NCBI GenBank assembly: GCA_963576475.1
Contig: OY754978.1
Location: 13,743,718 to 13,807,717 of the forward strand
Source of the DNA: Molanna angustata
Lineage: Eukaryota > Arthropoda > Insecta > Trichoptera > Molannidae
Reading direction: 5' to 3'
Length of the DNA: 64,000 bases
Part shown: piece after piece, positions 11,574 to 21,670 of the stretch
Numbering within the stretch: position 1 is the first letter of the stretch
Layout: every line of letters starts with the position of its first letter
Notes under the pieces: model-generated
The model's database searches: none
Seen by the model: the letters and a program-made list of their open reading frames with translations, nothing else
Told to the model about the DNA's origin: nothing
Program-made: the position numbers and the translations under genes

Positions 11574-12208
11574 AGAGCTTGGAAAACGCACTTATCATTT
11601 TACTTATTTCAGATGAGCTGTCAAAACTGACATTAATCGCGATAATTTAAACATAAAAAATAACAAATAGTGTTCAAAATCATAAAAGTAGATAAAAATA
11701 TGCTGATATACATAATTTATATAAATTATATGTTGACAAATACGAATACATATTAAACTTATTCCTAACCTCCAATAGCAAAGGTGTTGATAATTTTTTT
11801 CCTGCAATCAATTTCTATTCAATTTATAAAGCAACCTGCTCACGCGAGTCGCTATGATCATTAAACACTAACTAAACCTAACTGAATCTTATACGGGATG
11901 TAATAAAATTCGACAGCGAATAGTTTGATGCGTACGTAAATCTCCCGCTATTTTTGGTTAGGTTTAGTTAGTCTTTAATGAACACCTTTGCCATTTGAGG
12001 TTAGGAATAAGTTTATTATGTAGGTATTCGTATTTGTCAAGCCATTTGATAACATTTTTTAAATAAATTATATATTTGTCAACATATTTTTATCTACTTT
12101 TATGATTTTGAACACAATTTGGTATTTTTTTTTTAAATATCGCGATTAATATCAACTTTGACATCTCATCCGACATAAGTAAAATGATAAGTGCGTTTTT
12201 CAAGCTCT
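11574..12208. mobile_element. 635-bp foldback element
   Basis: Arms run inward from GAGCTTGGAAAACGCACTT at 11575 and from its near-complement ending at 12207. Pairing continues through the TACTTAT, ATTAATCGCGATA, CAAATACGAATACATA and CCTAACCTC segments to a centre near 11920, where ACTAACTAAACCTAAC faces GGTTAGGTTTAGTTAG. There is no coding sequence. Whole-length palindromes of this kind are usually non-autonomous foldback or MITE-like elements. I found no second copy in the window and no clear target duplication. Confidence 0.65.
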
Positions 12209-12299
12209 CGTGGAACACAGCAGTTACATCGAGGAGAAGGGGAAAGGATCAAGACGGGTGATTTGTATTCACGCCAAAAAGTAAATACTGAACCGAACA

Positions 12300-13790
12300 A
12301 CAACATACATACATACATACCATCACGCCATGTCCCTCACGGGGTAGGCAGAGAGATCCTAACGCCACATTTTTCTATCTTGACACACATTCATCGCCTC
12401 ATCAACATTCATACATCGTCTTATACATGTTCGTCTGTTGTTCATGCTTCTTACATTTCCATTTTTCAAAATATCGTTTACATGGTCGTGCCATCCTTTT
12501 CTTGGGCGCCCGCGACCTCTTATTCCGTTCCTGTCAGCTTTGTATATTTTCTTCGTCAGGCGTTCTTCGTTCATTCTCCCCAAGTGGCCAAACCATCTCA
12601 ATGTGTTAACTTTCATTCTGTTAATTACATCTTTCTTTATCTTACATTCTTTCCTTGTATCTTCATTCCGAACTCTGTCATTCAACTGCATTTATTCTGC
12701 TTTCGTGCGACTTCTGCCATGTCCAGGTCTCACTTGCATACGTCAGGGTTGGCACTACGATTGCGTTATGAATGGCAACTTTAGCGTCTCTTGATATGTT
12801 GCGATCATTCATAACTGTTCTAAGTGCTCCATTCACTCTGTTTCCTGCCATAACTCTTCTTCTCTTAATATTCTAATCAGGCCGTCCATTCCGTTGGAAC
12901 ATACTACCCAGATGGACATACTCGTCGACTTGTTCAAGCCACAGTGTATCAAAGCCTTTTATTTGATACACTGTTCTGCTTTCACTCTTTTCAAAGACCA
13001 TTACCTTTGATTTGCTGGCATTCATTTTAAGTCCGTTTTCTATGCATCTTTCATATACCATACTTACAAGATACTGTAACTCTTCCATACTTTCTGCTTA
13101 CAATACTTTGTCGTCTGCATACATCAGATCACGTACTGTTACAGTACTCAGTTTCAGACCCTTACTTTCATACTTAAGGGCTCTTATGCAGAAATCAATG
13201 TAGTGATTAAAGAGCCAAGGGGACAACACGCACCCCTGTCTAACGCCATTATTTATAGAGAACCAAGTTGTTGTTGTGTCGTTAACACGAACACATGCTT
13301 TGCTGTTCTCATATAATGAAGCGATTGCACGTATCAGCTTACTCTTCACTCCGTACATCGATAGTATATTCCATAGTTTTTCTCTTACAACTTTATCATA
13401 GGCCTTTTCAAGGTCTATAAAGGCGCAGAAAAGTTTTTGGTTTTTACCCAAAACCTTTTCTGTGACCATACGTAAAGAAAAAATTTGGTCTATACATCCT
13501 CTGCCGCCAACAAAAGCCCCTTGAGCATCCCAAATCTTGCTCTCTGGTACCTTTCGTACTCTTTGATCCAGGATCCTTGCATACATCTTACCAACTGAGC
13601 TTAGCAAACTTATGGCTCTATAGTTTTTGCAGTCGAGCTTCGATCCTTTACCTTTATACAAAGGTACAACGACTGCATTTCTCCAGTCTGAGGGAGTGTG
13701 TCCTTCTTCCCAACATTTGTTGAAAAGAGAGAGACACCACTCCAACGTCTGTTCGCCGCCATATTTTATAAGTTCAGCTGAACCGAACCA
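12300..13790 (-). mobile_element. RTE-like family A, longest copy
   Basis: Defines family A here. On the minus strand it holds most of an RT, a C-terminal domain and the terminal ATGGCGTGATGGTATGTATG with a (TATG)n tail instead of poly(A). Such short-tandem tails are characteristic of RTE-clade elements. The 5' truncation is near 13790, where the expected DGVSAELIK becomes WFGSAELIKYG. Other copies: 8848, 26985, 32692, 51177, 57313, and tails at 1262, 54545 and 59437. Confidence 0.8.
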
Positions 13791-13868
13791 TACTACATGA
13801 TTAACAATTAGTTCGTCGAATTGGAAAGAGTTCATACAACGAGTCATGGTGTACATAATTTGTTTCAT
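12359..13868 (-). pseudogene. Reverse transcriptase remnant of RTE-like family A
   Basis: The first open segment (13098-13868, 256 residues) has SAELIKYGG (30-38), KNYRAISLL (81-89), FIDLEKAYDKV (150-160, catalytic Asp 152), GVRQGCVLSPWLF (208-220) and YADD (250-253). An in-frame TAA follows three codons after YADD; the frame then continues in AESMEELQ (12873-13088) and, after another break, in RWFGHLGRMNEERLTKKIYK (12359-12691). About 25 residues at the start are flanking sequence read in frame. Clade placement is from motifs only; a Proto2-like group is an alternative to RTE. Confidence 0.75.
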
Positions 13869-14062
13869 ATTGAATCGATTTCAATTAACTTTACATAGAT
13901 ATATAAAGTAAATGAATATACATATAGTGGTTTTAGAAACGTAGACAATAGACAGTGAGTGCAGAGACCTAAGGCGTTCGTATATACATGTAGTATGCTT
14001 CACTGATGAACGTTGGTTTTCTGTTGCGGTATCTGACACCTGCTAACCGTTCATACAAAATG
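13791..14062. other. Flank between family A copy and SINE fragment
   Basis: AT-rich sequence; nothing recognised. Confidence 0.4.
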
Positions 14063-14122
14063 TAAAATTGCCACGTTCTGGAGACTTGTGTTATTCGTGG
14101 TCTCACAGATCTAGACTGAAAA
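14063..14122 (-). mobile_element. SINE family 1, body fragment
   Basis: GCCACGTTCTGGAGACTT, then CGTGGTCTCACAGATC and TAGACTGAAAA, match the body of the SINE at 17375-17524. The tRNA-like head is missing. Confidence 0.55.
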
Positions 14123-14237
14123 ATTATTAAAAATATATCACATAATCGATTGTATTGTTTTTTAGTTTTTTATTTTAAATACAGAGTGCAATCTTTCTGT
14201 AAAAAAAATTGATCAAGACTCTTGTCTGCAGTGTACT

Positions 14238-14522
14238 GGTATGTATATGACTGTGAAACATGGACCATTAAGCCAATGCCAAACGGGACGTCAATCTGCG
14301 TTTGAGATGTGGTGCTACAGACGCATGGCTAAAGTTCACTGGTCAGAACACATCAGCAATGACGAGGTACTAAGTAGGGTTGGAGAGACAAGGCAACTTA
14401 TGAAAAGAATTGCCCAACAGAGAACAACTTGTATCGGCCACAACATCCGGAACCCAGGCTTGCTTTTTACCATCGTCGAAGGAATGATTGATGAGGGCAA
14501 CTGTAGAGGTCACTCCAAAACG
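14238..14522 (+). mobile_element. RTE-like C-terminal fragment
   Basis: An open frame reads AFEMWCYRRMAKVHWSEHIS, then NDEVLSRVGE, RQLMKRIAQQR and IVEGMIDEG. This is the recognisable region after the RT in RTE-type elements (EMWCYRRML.I.W..H..N.EVL.R). No RT or tail is preserved. A different subfamily from family A. Confidence 0.65.
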
Positions 14523-14617
14523 CATTCAAATTTTGAATAGAAAGTTTTCAGCATTTTCATGAAATGTTTCCATTTTTTGGCCACTGGTGTATGTAACGTC
14601 ATCGAATTTCAACGAAC

Positions 14618-14763
14618 CTGGGGTGGCAAGTCCGGTCAAACAGTGAAATCAAAACTCTTTCGTCTACCCATATATATCATATATATTATTGTAATATGGA
14701 GTTCTTTAATATCTTAAGATATGGGTTTTGTTTTCACCGTTTGACCGGACTTGCCCCCCTGAG
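14618..14763. mobile_element. Small MITE, copy 1 of a GGGGGCAAGTC family
   Basis: About 145 bp. The left end reads CTGGGGTGGCAAGTCCGGTC and the right end is its near-complement, GACCGGACTTGCCCCCCTG. Inner arms share GAAATCAAAAC/GTTTTGTTTTC and a central ATGGAGTTCTTTAATATC. The element at 39493-39684 has matching ends and centre, so this is a repeated family. No coding capacity. Confidence 0.7.
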
Positions 14764-14980
14764 TATATTCGTACATACACAAAAAAAAATTTAAACAAGA
14801 TTTATTTATTACATGTCATCCGCATTCATTCACTTGTCGAAATCTACGAGCATTGAATGTTTGATTTGCAAGTTTACATCTTGGGAAAGATATAATTACA
14901 ACACTATGTATATTTGACTGCTGGATTTAAAAAAATGGATAGGTATGGTAGACACTGCTGAAATAAATTTAAAAATTGAA

Positions 14981-15058
14981 TTCATCGAAGTTGTATTCAG
15001 ATCTTTTTCATCGAAGTTGTATTCAGATCTTTTTCATCGAAGTTGTATTCAGATCTTT
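14981..15058. repeat. 26-bp tandem repeat, three copies
   Basis: Three essentially identical, directly adjacent units beginning TTCATCGAAGTTGTATTCAG. The near identity implies a recent duplication. Confidence 0.9.
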
Positions 15059-15511
15059 CAAATTAATCGCGAATATAAATGATTTATTTTGTTAATTAAT
15101 CAAACAAAAATCACAAGATTAAAAAATCCTTTTCTTAATATTGTTTAGTTATTAACACGCACGTTTAATTAAGTCGTAGAACGTATTAAATAGAAGAGTT
15201 TATATTTTTATGAAAGACGAAACAAATGGACTTTTTTTAATGAAGATTTTTTTTTTGTGAAAGACTCGTCTTCATTAGCGTATAATGAAGATGAATTTTC
15301 AAAAGGACCATTTATCTGTTAAATTGTACCTACCCTTCCACTTGTACTTACTATTTTCATCCTCTTTTGCTAAATAATCCTGTCCGATTATTTTCAACCA
15401 AATTAAGCTTATAATTAAACACGAGAGTACAAAAAGAAGTCCACTTTTACTTATCTTCAGACATGGACTTGTAATATCAACTTTATTCCTTTCCGTCGGT
15501 AATTAAAAAAA
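15059..15511. other. Unassigned AT-rich DNA
   Basis: No gene, element end or structured repeat recognised. Confidence 0.5.
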
Positions 15512-15645
15512 AACGAGTGGGTTGTTGCCGACGCTAAACTCCTTAATAATATGTCATTCTGTGAAGTATTCAAATATTGTATGGAAAATTTTCAGCATTT
15601 TCATGAAATGAGTGTGTTAAATTATTTTTCATTTAAATATTTTAT
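15512..15645 (+). mobile_element. ACGAGTGGG repeat family, 5' fragment
   Basis: Starts ACGAGTGGGTTGTTGCC and continues GTATTCAAATATTGTATGG, then CATTTTCATGAAATG, as in the fuller copies at 47332-49552 and 57218-58140. The shared sequence fades near 15640. Non-coding; the open frame across it has no family match I can name. Confidence 0.65.
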
Positions 15646-15874
15646 TATGAATACTGAGACTATTGGTTATATATGTGGTTATGTAGAGCATTATTCTGTC
15701 GATGTGCTTTGCACGAAACGCGTCAATAATCCAATAAATACAATAGAACTTTAACCAAGTATTTTTATATTTTTATAACATATCAACTATTTTTTTTTAT
15801 CTAAAAATATGAATATGACCTTGTTAAACAAGTACATATACATCTTCCTACGTTCCCTAAAATAAGCATAAATG

Positions 15875-15970
15875 CTTGTGCTATAGGTGAACGAAATCGG
15901 TCGAGGCAGGATTCGAACTCGCGACCATTGGATTGCTAGCTCAGCGCGCTAACCGCTCTGCCATCGATTT
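15875..15970 (-). mobile_element. tRNA-derived SINE head, family 2
   Basis: On the minus strand: TCGATGGCAGAGCGGTTAGC (A-box region), then GGTCGCGAGTTCGAATCCTG with a good B box (GAGTTCGAATCC). The sequence between the boxes does not fold into a proper anticodon arm and there is no acceptor-stem pairing, so this is a tRNA relic or SINE head and not a working tRNA gene. 35850-35935 is a decayed relative. Confidence 0.6.
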
Positions 15971-16470
15971 ATACTCAAATGTTAAATGCATTTGTTATAT
16001 ACAGCAAACAAATTCAAATACAGAACATATAAAAATAAAATAAAAATAATCCACTGCGAAACGATAAAAACGGTAAGTACCTACTTAAACAATTACACAA
16101 AGTTTGTATGAAATACACAATCGTTTAATTGTAACAAAATATCAGAAGAAACACTTTAAAAAAGCTGGAAAAGTTTTAATATGCAGTGTCCATGTGTCAT
16201 TAGGAATACAAAAATTATGTTCTACCAAAAAATATTCAGTACTCATTGTTCAGAAAGTTAATTAAAAATCGATTTCGAAATTCCGGTACATACCTACAGA
16301 CATGTGAAGTTAAATTGAAATTATGTTAAAACGCAATAATATTAATTAATATTTTAGTTATTACTACCCCTATTTCTAGGTACGGATTAAGTTAGCTTTT
16401 TAAATGACATCTCGTTTTTAATTGTTTTACATACTCTCCAATGATTTAAGCAAACTATTATGGCACCAAC
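15971..16470. other. Unassigned AT-rich DNA
   Basis: Nothing recognised between the SINE head and the foldback element. Confidence 0.5.
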
Positions 16471-17203
16471 TCTTAAGAAGGTGACTGCTGCCAACGTACC
16501 AATTTTTTCAATTTGAAATTGCGTCAATACTACTATGCGAATCATTTTGAAAAAAATTACCTAGTTAGTTTGGATATTGATAAAGAAAAATATACCTAAA
16601 CTTTTTAATTATGTTCTGTTATATTCGTGTATATTATATTCGTGTAGAAAAATAATAAGTATACCCCGATTTTTGACATTTATCTTAAATTTCTAAAAAA
16701 ACTATAAGGTATAGAGCAGTATATTTTTTTATAAATTAAAGAAGAACAAAATTTTTGGAAAAAAATAATGTGACGTTGCATCAATGCATCAGGTTAAGTA
16801 AATAAAACAAAAAATCTTTTATTTCGCAATGGCGCTGAATGGAAAATAAATGTTTTTTAGGTTTATTTACTAAACCTGAAGCATTAATGCAAAGTCACAT
16901 CATATTTTTCTAGATATCTTTGTCTTCTTGAATTTAAAAAAAAATAAACTACGCCTTATACATAGTTTATGAAAAATATAAGATAAACATTGAAAATCGG
17001 GGTATTCCATTATTTTTATACAAGAATTTATACAGAACATTATCAAAAAGTTAAGATAAATTTTTCATTACTAATACCCAAACTATCTAAATTATTTTTT
17101 TAGAAATCAAAATTAGATCAAAACGATTTGATTAGAAATAATATATTCTAATCAAATCAAATTGAAAAATAGGTACGTTGGCAGCAGTCCCCCCCCTTAA
17201 GAT
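16471..17203. mobile_element. 733-bp foldback element
   Basis: Outer ends CTTAAGAAGGTGACTGCTGC (left) and the complement of GCAGCAGTCCCCCCCCTTAAG (right) share CTGCTGCCAACGTACC. Pairing continues inward (TTCTGTTATATTCGTGTA, TACCCCGATTTTTGACATTT, ATGTGACGTTGCATCAATGC and their complements) to a centre near 16840. There is no coding sequence. The imperfect arms show it is older than the palindrome at 29381. Confidence 0.7.
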
Positions 17204-17374
17204 CTCCTTATTATCACAATAAATAATGGTTACTTGCGTCCCGTGATTCTATGCTGATTTTAAGTATTATATTGCTCATTATGCCTATAATAAATAAAAT
17301 TAATAAATTATCGGTACTTCTCGGGCAACTAACAGGTACTATGTCAAATATTGATTTGACGCGCACTCAATAAC

Positions 17375-17524
17375 AAGTTGCCACATTCTGGAGACTTACG
17401 ATATTAATCGTCTCACATATCCAGACTGAAAACACAGTTAAAAACTGTGTCTCCACCGGGAATCTAACCCGGGACCTTTGGATCAGCAGTCAGATACCCA
17501 ACCAACTGAGCCACGAATGCCTTA
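17375..17524 (-). mobile_element. tRNA-derived SINE, family 1, second copy
   Basis: Same layout as 3345-3512: minus-strand GGCTCAGTTGGTTGGGTATC head, a GGGTTAGATTC B box (one change from consensus GGGTTCGATTC), then GTGGAGACACAG and the common body. The B-box change would probably weaken pol III transcription. Confidence 0.65.
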
Positions 17525-18499
17525 AAAAAAGCATTCTTATGTTTTACCAACACCGCTTTATGTTTTTCAATATTTGTTACGTTTTGTATTTTTTACCTCG
17601 CTGCGCGTGACTCAAATATCCACGATGATTTCAGATTTATAAATTATGGTCGTAAAAATATATATTATATAAAACTTTCCATCAAGGAACGGGCTTCAAA
17701 TATACCTTATCTTATTAGCCCAAGGCGCTGGCGAGGTTTGGTAAACAAGTTTGCTTTATAAATTAGTTCATAAGTTATTTCATTTCTGGGATATGGACAC
17801 CAACTAACGTGTGTGTATTTTTGAAGAAATATTGGAAACAAACTTTTTTGTTTTCCATGTAATTTATTATTTTTCCTTTAACCAATTTCGTGTTTTATAT
17901 TTGAACATTAAATAAACAAACTTAGATTTTTCTTTTGTACCTATAGGTTTTCATTATACTGCTAGAACAAATCGTGTGTAGGTATCTATTTTACAATTTA
18001 AAATCTTCGTCAATGTACTTAAATAACATGTCAAGTATTCGTTCTAATAGTGTTAATATTTAATCTTAAAAATGCTCAATATGAAGGTCTAATGTGAGTC
18101 GGTAAAAATAGAATTTAGAAATTAAACACATAATTTCAGTGTCTTTTACAACAGAAGGTCTTTACATTACACTCATCTCTTATTCATTCATATTTTCATC
18201 GAATGAAATATACTTTTCCGAGTTTTTGTTGTAGTTTCAGTGTAAGTGCACCTTCAGAGTACATCAAAATACCCCCTTACAAACATGATGCAGCTCAAAA
18301 TATTAAGGTTTATTACAATAGTTATTGTTTATACCTACATTCTATGATCATAAAATATTTCTTTGATTTGTTTCATAAAGCGAAAATTTTTCATATTTCA
18401 TTTATATTGAATTTTGTATTTTTATGTGGTCTAATCCCAGACACCCCCTTTATGGGCACGACCCCCCAATATCGAGGCTCTGATCAAGACGCAGTTTCT
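17525..18499. other. Unassigned AT-rich DNA
   Basis: No gene or element boundary recognised. Open frames here, including the start of the one at 18203, lack any family signature. Confidence 0.5.
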
Positions 18500-18896
18500 T
18501 ATCAAAAACGAATGAATTGCACACCACCCCGCATGAAAGAAGAATCGAGCTGTGGCAGAAACAGGTTGGAGAGAAAGAATGGTTAAAACCAAGCGAGACT
18601 CTCCCAACCGGACACCAACTCCCATACGGGACTTGGAAAGCCCTGAACAGACTCAGAACGGGTGTGAGTAGATGTAAGGTAAACATGCAGAGATGGGAAC
18701 TGCTGGATGATGAGCAGGATGTGACGTGCGAATGTGGAGAAGAGCGAAACGCGGCGCACCTGCTGATGTGCCCACTCATGGGGGAGCCTTGCAATGAGGA
18801 GGACCTCCTGGCTGCAAACGACAAGGCTGTGACGGCTGCAAGATATTGGAGAGGGCGCATATAGGGTCTGGACACGGAAAGTAAGTAAGTATTAAA
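18500..18896 (+). mobile_element. Non-LTR retrotransposon C-terminal end
   Basis: An open frame (18517-18864) reads TWKALNRLRTGVSRCKVNMQ, then a compact Cys/His motif CECGEERNAAHLLMC (C-x-C-x7-H-x3-C), and ends YWRGRI-stop. A W-x2-LNR-RTG block followed by a Cys-Cys-His-Cys motif is the usual C-terminus of several non-LTR polyproteins. A short tail of AAGT units (GTAAGTAAGTATT) follows at 18880-18895. Clade not determined. The fragment at 36040-36595 carries a similar but decayed block. Confidence 0.65.
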
Positions 18897-19546
18897 TTTT
18901 GTCACTATTTCTACAGACATTTTTGCTTTATTCCCATTGACCAGTTATTTTTTTAATATATTTAATATTATTTCCAAGATTTTATTTGTGTAACTCTTAG
19001 TTGGTACAATATAAAAGCTCTCTAAATAATAGCCGATTCATTGAAAAATGGTTGAAAAAATTTTGGATTGGATAAATTATTTAAGTGTAGGTGCCTTTTT
19101 TCAGAATATGAATCACTGTACTAAGCAGTTTTCTAGTGACTTTGCTGAGAAGTTACATAACAGAGTGTCCCTAGAGAAGTTGAATATAGTAAAGAATGTA
19201 ACAATGGAACAGTATGAAAAAGGAATAAACAAAACAATTTTTTTTTTAGCAAATACAGGTCTTAAAACGTAGGTAGGTATACAATTCAATTAGTCAAAAA
19301 ATCCATTTTTACCAGTTTGCTATGGAGTTATATCAAAATTTGTTTGTTTTACCAAAATTAATTTATTTATCAATATTCATTAAATAATGTGACAACGTAA
19401 GAATTTAATATAGGTTCAAAAAAAATATTTATTTATTAAATTTTAGGGGAAACATACAGCAATATGCTAATTAATAATAAAATAAGAAAACAGTAAATGT
19501 TAACCATTTGCCAAAATAGTTACCTCATCATACATCATGCATAATA
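18897..19546. other. Unassigned AT-rich DNA before the mariner
   Basis: Includes a 74-residue open frame at 19048-19272 that I do not recognise. Nothing supports it as a gene. Confidence 0.4.
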
Positions 19547-19594
19547 TTAGGTCCTTACATATGAAATTGGCGTTTTGTATGGAAGGAACATAAA

Positions 19595-20323
19595 GTTACA
19601 ATCAATTACAATCTAGATAATGTGAACATAAAACATAAAAATGAATGTAAAGACCTTGGAGTGCACCTTGATGCAAAACTTACCTTTACTCAACATATAA
19701 ACACTGTTATTACAAAATCATACAAACTACTTGGATTCATATTTAGAATAGGTAAATCTTTTAAAAATCCGCAAACCTTAAAAATATTATATTTCTCACT
19801 TGTCAGAAGTACACTGGAGTTTGCATCATTTATTTGGAACCCGCTGTATAAAATCCATATAAAAAATATTGAAAACATCCAACGCAAATTTTTGAAACGA
19901 CTCAACTATAAATACAACAATAATACAACGGTTAATAATATTCAAAGTTTAGCGAACCGACGAACAATGACTGATTTATCTTTTATTTATAATGTTTTAA
20001 ATAACCATATAGACTCCGCCGATATACTCACACTTATTGACTTTAATATACCTATAAGACGTACAAGACATACACCATTATTTAAATGCAAATATTATAA
20101 AACAAATGCTGCAATAAATTCACCAATCAATAGGGCCATGGATGCTTACTCAAGGTATGTGGATATTTTAAACTTGGACATTTTTTACGACTCCCCAAAC
20201 GAATATCGACGGAAAATATCCCAAATAGATAAATTAGAAAACAATAGCTAACCATGGCCCATCACTCTTAAGTCCACATACTCTCTTTTACACACACACA
20301 CACCCTCACACACCCTCACACAC

Positions 20324-20388
<65 letters not shown>

Positions 20389-20652
20389 CACACACACACA
20401 CACCCTCACACACACATACATATACACACCCTCTCTCTTACATAAGCGGAATAATAATTAAATAAATAAATAATTAAAATACTTTACTACTTACACTACA
20501 CACACAAACCAAAATGTATTTGACACATGTAACTGACATTAGATTTAGATAATTGATGTATCATATGTATTAATCCATGTAATAAACTATCTAATGTTGT
20601 ATGTGTTAATTAAAAAATAAAATAAAATAAAATAAAATAAAATAAAATAAAG
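19595..20652 (+). mobile_element. CR1/Jockey-like 3' fragment inserted in the mariner
   Basis: One 209-residue open frame (19622-20251), still unbroken, begins just after the RT catalytic region: NECKDLGVHLDAKLTFTQHI, then KSYKLLGFIFRIGKSFK, RSTLEFASFIWNP and IENIQRKFLKRLNYK. It aligns by eye with the C-terminal half of the 5.4-7.9 kb element and is clearly the same clade. The open frame extends upstream of the Met to about 19595. A CA-rich 3' UTR and an (AAAAT)n tail end at 20652. The RT core and endonuclease are missing. Confidence 0.8.
20281..20433. repeat. (CA)n / CACACCCT microsatellite in the retrotransposon 3' UTR
   Basis: CA dinucleotides with repeated CACCCTCACA interruptions, between the stop codon and the AAAAT tail of the CR1-like fragment. 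Confidence 0.9.
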
Positions 20653-20683
20653 TCGATTTTTTTTATATAGGTAATATATTTAT

Positions 20684-21086
20684 TTAATCAAAGTATGTAC
20701 CATTGCTATCTATGCACTTTTGCCATCTCATAGGTATGTAGTTCATCGATCCCTTTACTAAAAAACCATTGGGACGGTAATCAATAAAATCTTTGAAGGT
20801 GGTTTGGACTGCCCCATGGGAGTTGAATTTTTTCCCTTGCAAAAAGGTATCCAAATTTCGAAAAAAAATGGTAATCTGATGAGGCAAGGTCCGGAGAGTA
20901 CGGCGGATGTCTTAGACATTCCAATTGAAGCTCTTCTAATTTGGTAGCCGTCTGTTGTGCAGTGTGTGGTCTAGCGTTATCATGAAGCAGCAGTGGCCTA
21001 GAGCGATTAACCAGCACCATTTCTGCAGCACTGGTGCCACGGTGGAACTCGTACTCGAAAATAACGCGGTATTTCAAGTTTTCCAT
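20684..21086 (-). pseudogene. Mariner transposase, internally deleted (DD34D)
   Basis: Would cut and paste the element at TA. The start codon at 21086-21084 opens MENLKYRVIFEYEFHRGTSA, the N-terminal helix-turn-helix start. At about 21018 it jumps to NRSRPLLLHDNARPHTA, so the middle of the protein, with the first catalytic Asp, is gone. Asp of HDNARPH and Asp of SSDYHFF are separated by 34 residues, giving the DD34D spacing of true mariners. A frameshift in an A/T run near 20865 splits the C-terminus, which continues RNLDTFLQGKKFNSHGAV to WQKCIDSNGTYFD-stop. Intact relatives are about 345 residues. Confidence 0.85.
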
Positions 21087-21265
21087 TTTGTAAACTGAGT
21101 GACGCAAAGAAAAAAAAAACAATGAATTATAATTTCCGAAACACAAATACATGAGTAAATAGCTGTATAAATTTTACTTTGGAATTCCTAACCAAAGAAA
21201 ATATATGTATTTGAGATCAAAGTTGCCAGTACGGCAAAACGCAAATTTCATATATAAGGACCTAA

Positions 21266-21670
21266 TATTATATAAAAATAAGAACAAAAAAACATTATGT
21301 AAATATTAAAGTTAGTTTGTAATTAAATATGTTAAGATAAGAGATTAAAAATTAAAAATTTAATAAAGAAATGAAGACAGAAAAAGAAATCATTGCGTCA
21401 TTGCCGATATACTCTTACGTTATTGTGGATATGTGTTGTTAAATACATCAGTGACATAAAACCTTGTGTTTTACTGCTTACAAATGCGTGGAAATCATGA
21501 ATAAATTCTATGATTAGTGCTATAATGTGGAATACTAAATATATTTGGTTGTATGCATGTTCTACCTGACACAAAAAATAGTATTTTACTTATAATTTGG
21601 GGAGCATCACAAGAGATATAAATTATGTTGTTTAGAAGTGATAGGTCATTCTTGACATTCTAGAATGGAA
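21266..21670. other. Unassigned AT-rich DNA
   Basis: Right flank of the mariner; no feature recognised. Confidence 0.5.

Larger units (their letters stand above)
19547..21265 (-). mobile_element. Mariner element with TIRs, interrupted by a retrotransposon
   Basis: The terminal inverted repeats are 31 bp with about two mismatches: they start TTAGGTCCTTACATATGAAA at 19547 and the complement ends at 21265. Both are flanked by TA (19545-19546 and 21266-21267), the expected mariner target duplication. The transposase lies on the minus strand next to the right TIR. A CR1-like fragment occupies about 19595-20652, between the transposase stop and the left TIR, so it is a younger insertion. Without it the mariner would be about 660 bp, reflecting an internal deletion. 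Confidence 0.85.

Noticed and set aside
15875..15970. Functional tRNA gene
   Set aside because: A- and B-box-like sequences exist, but no acceptor stem or proper anticodon arm can be folded.
18203..18586. 127-codon open frame
   Set aside because: It overlaps the start of a non-LTR C-terminal fragment in the wrong frame; the true remnant is the frame at 18517-18864.
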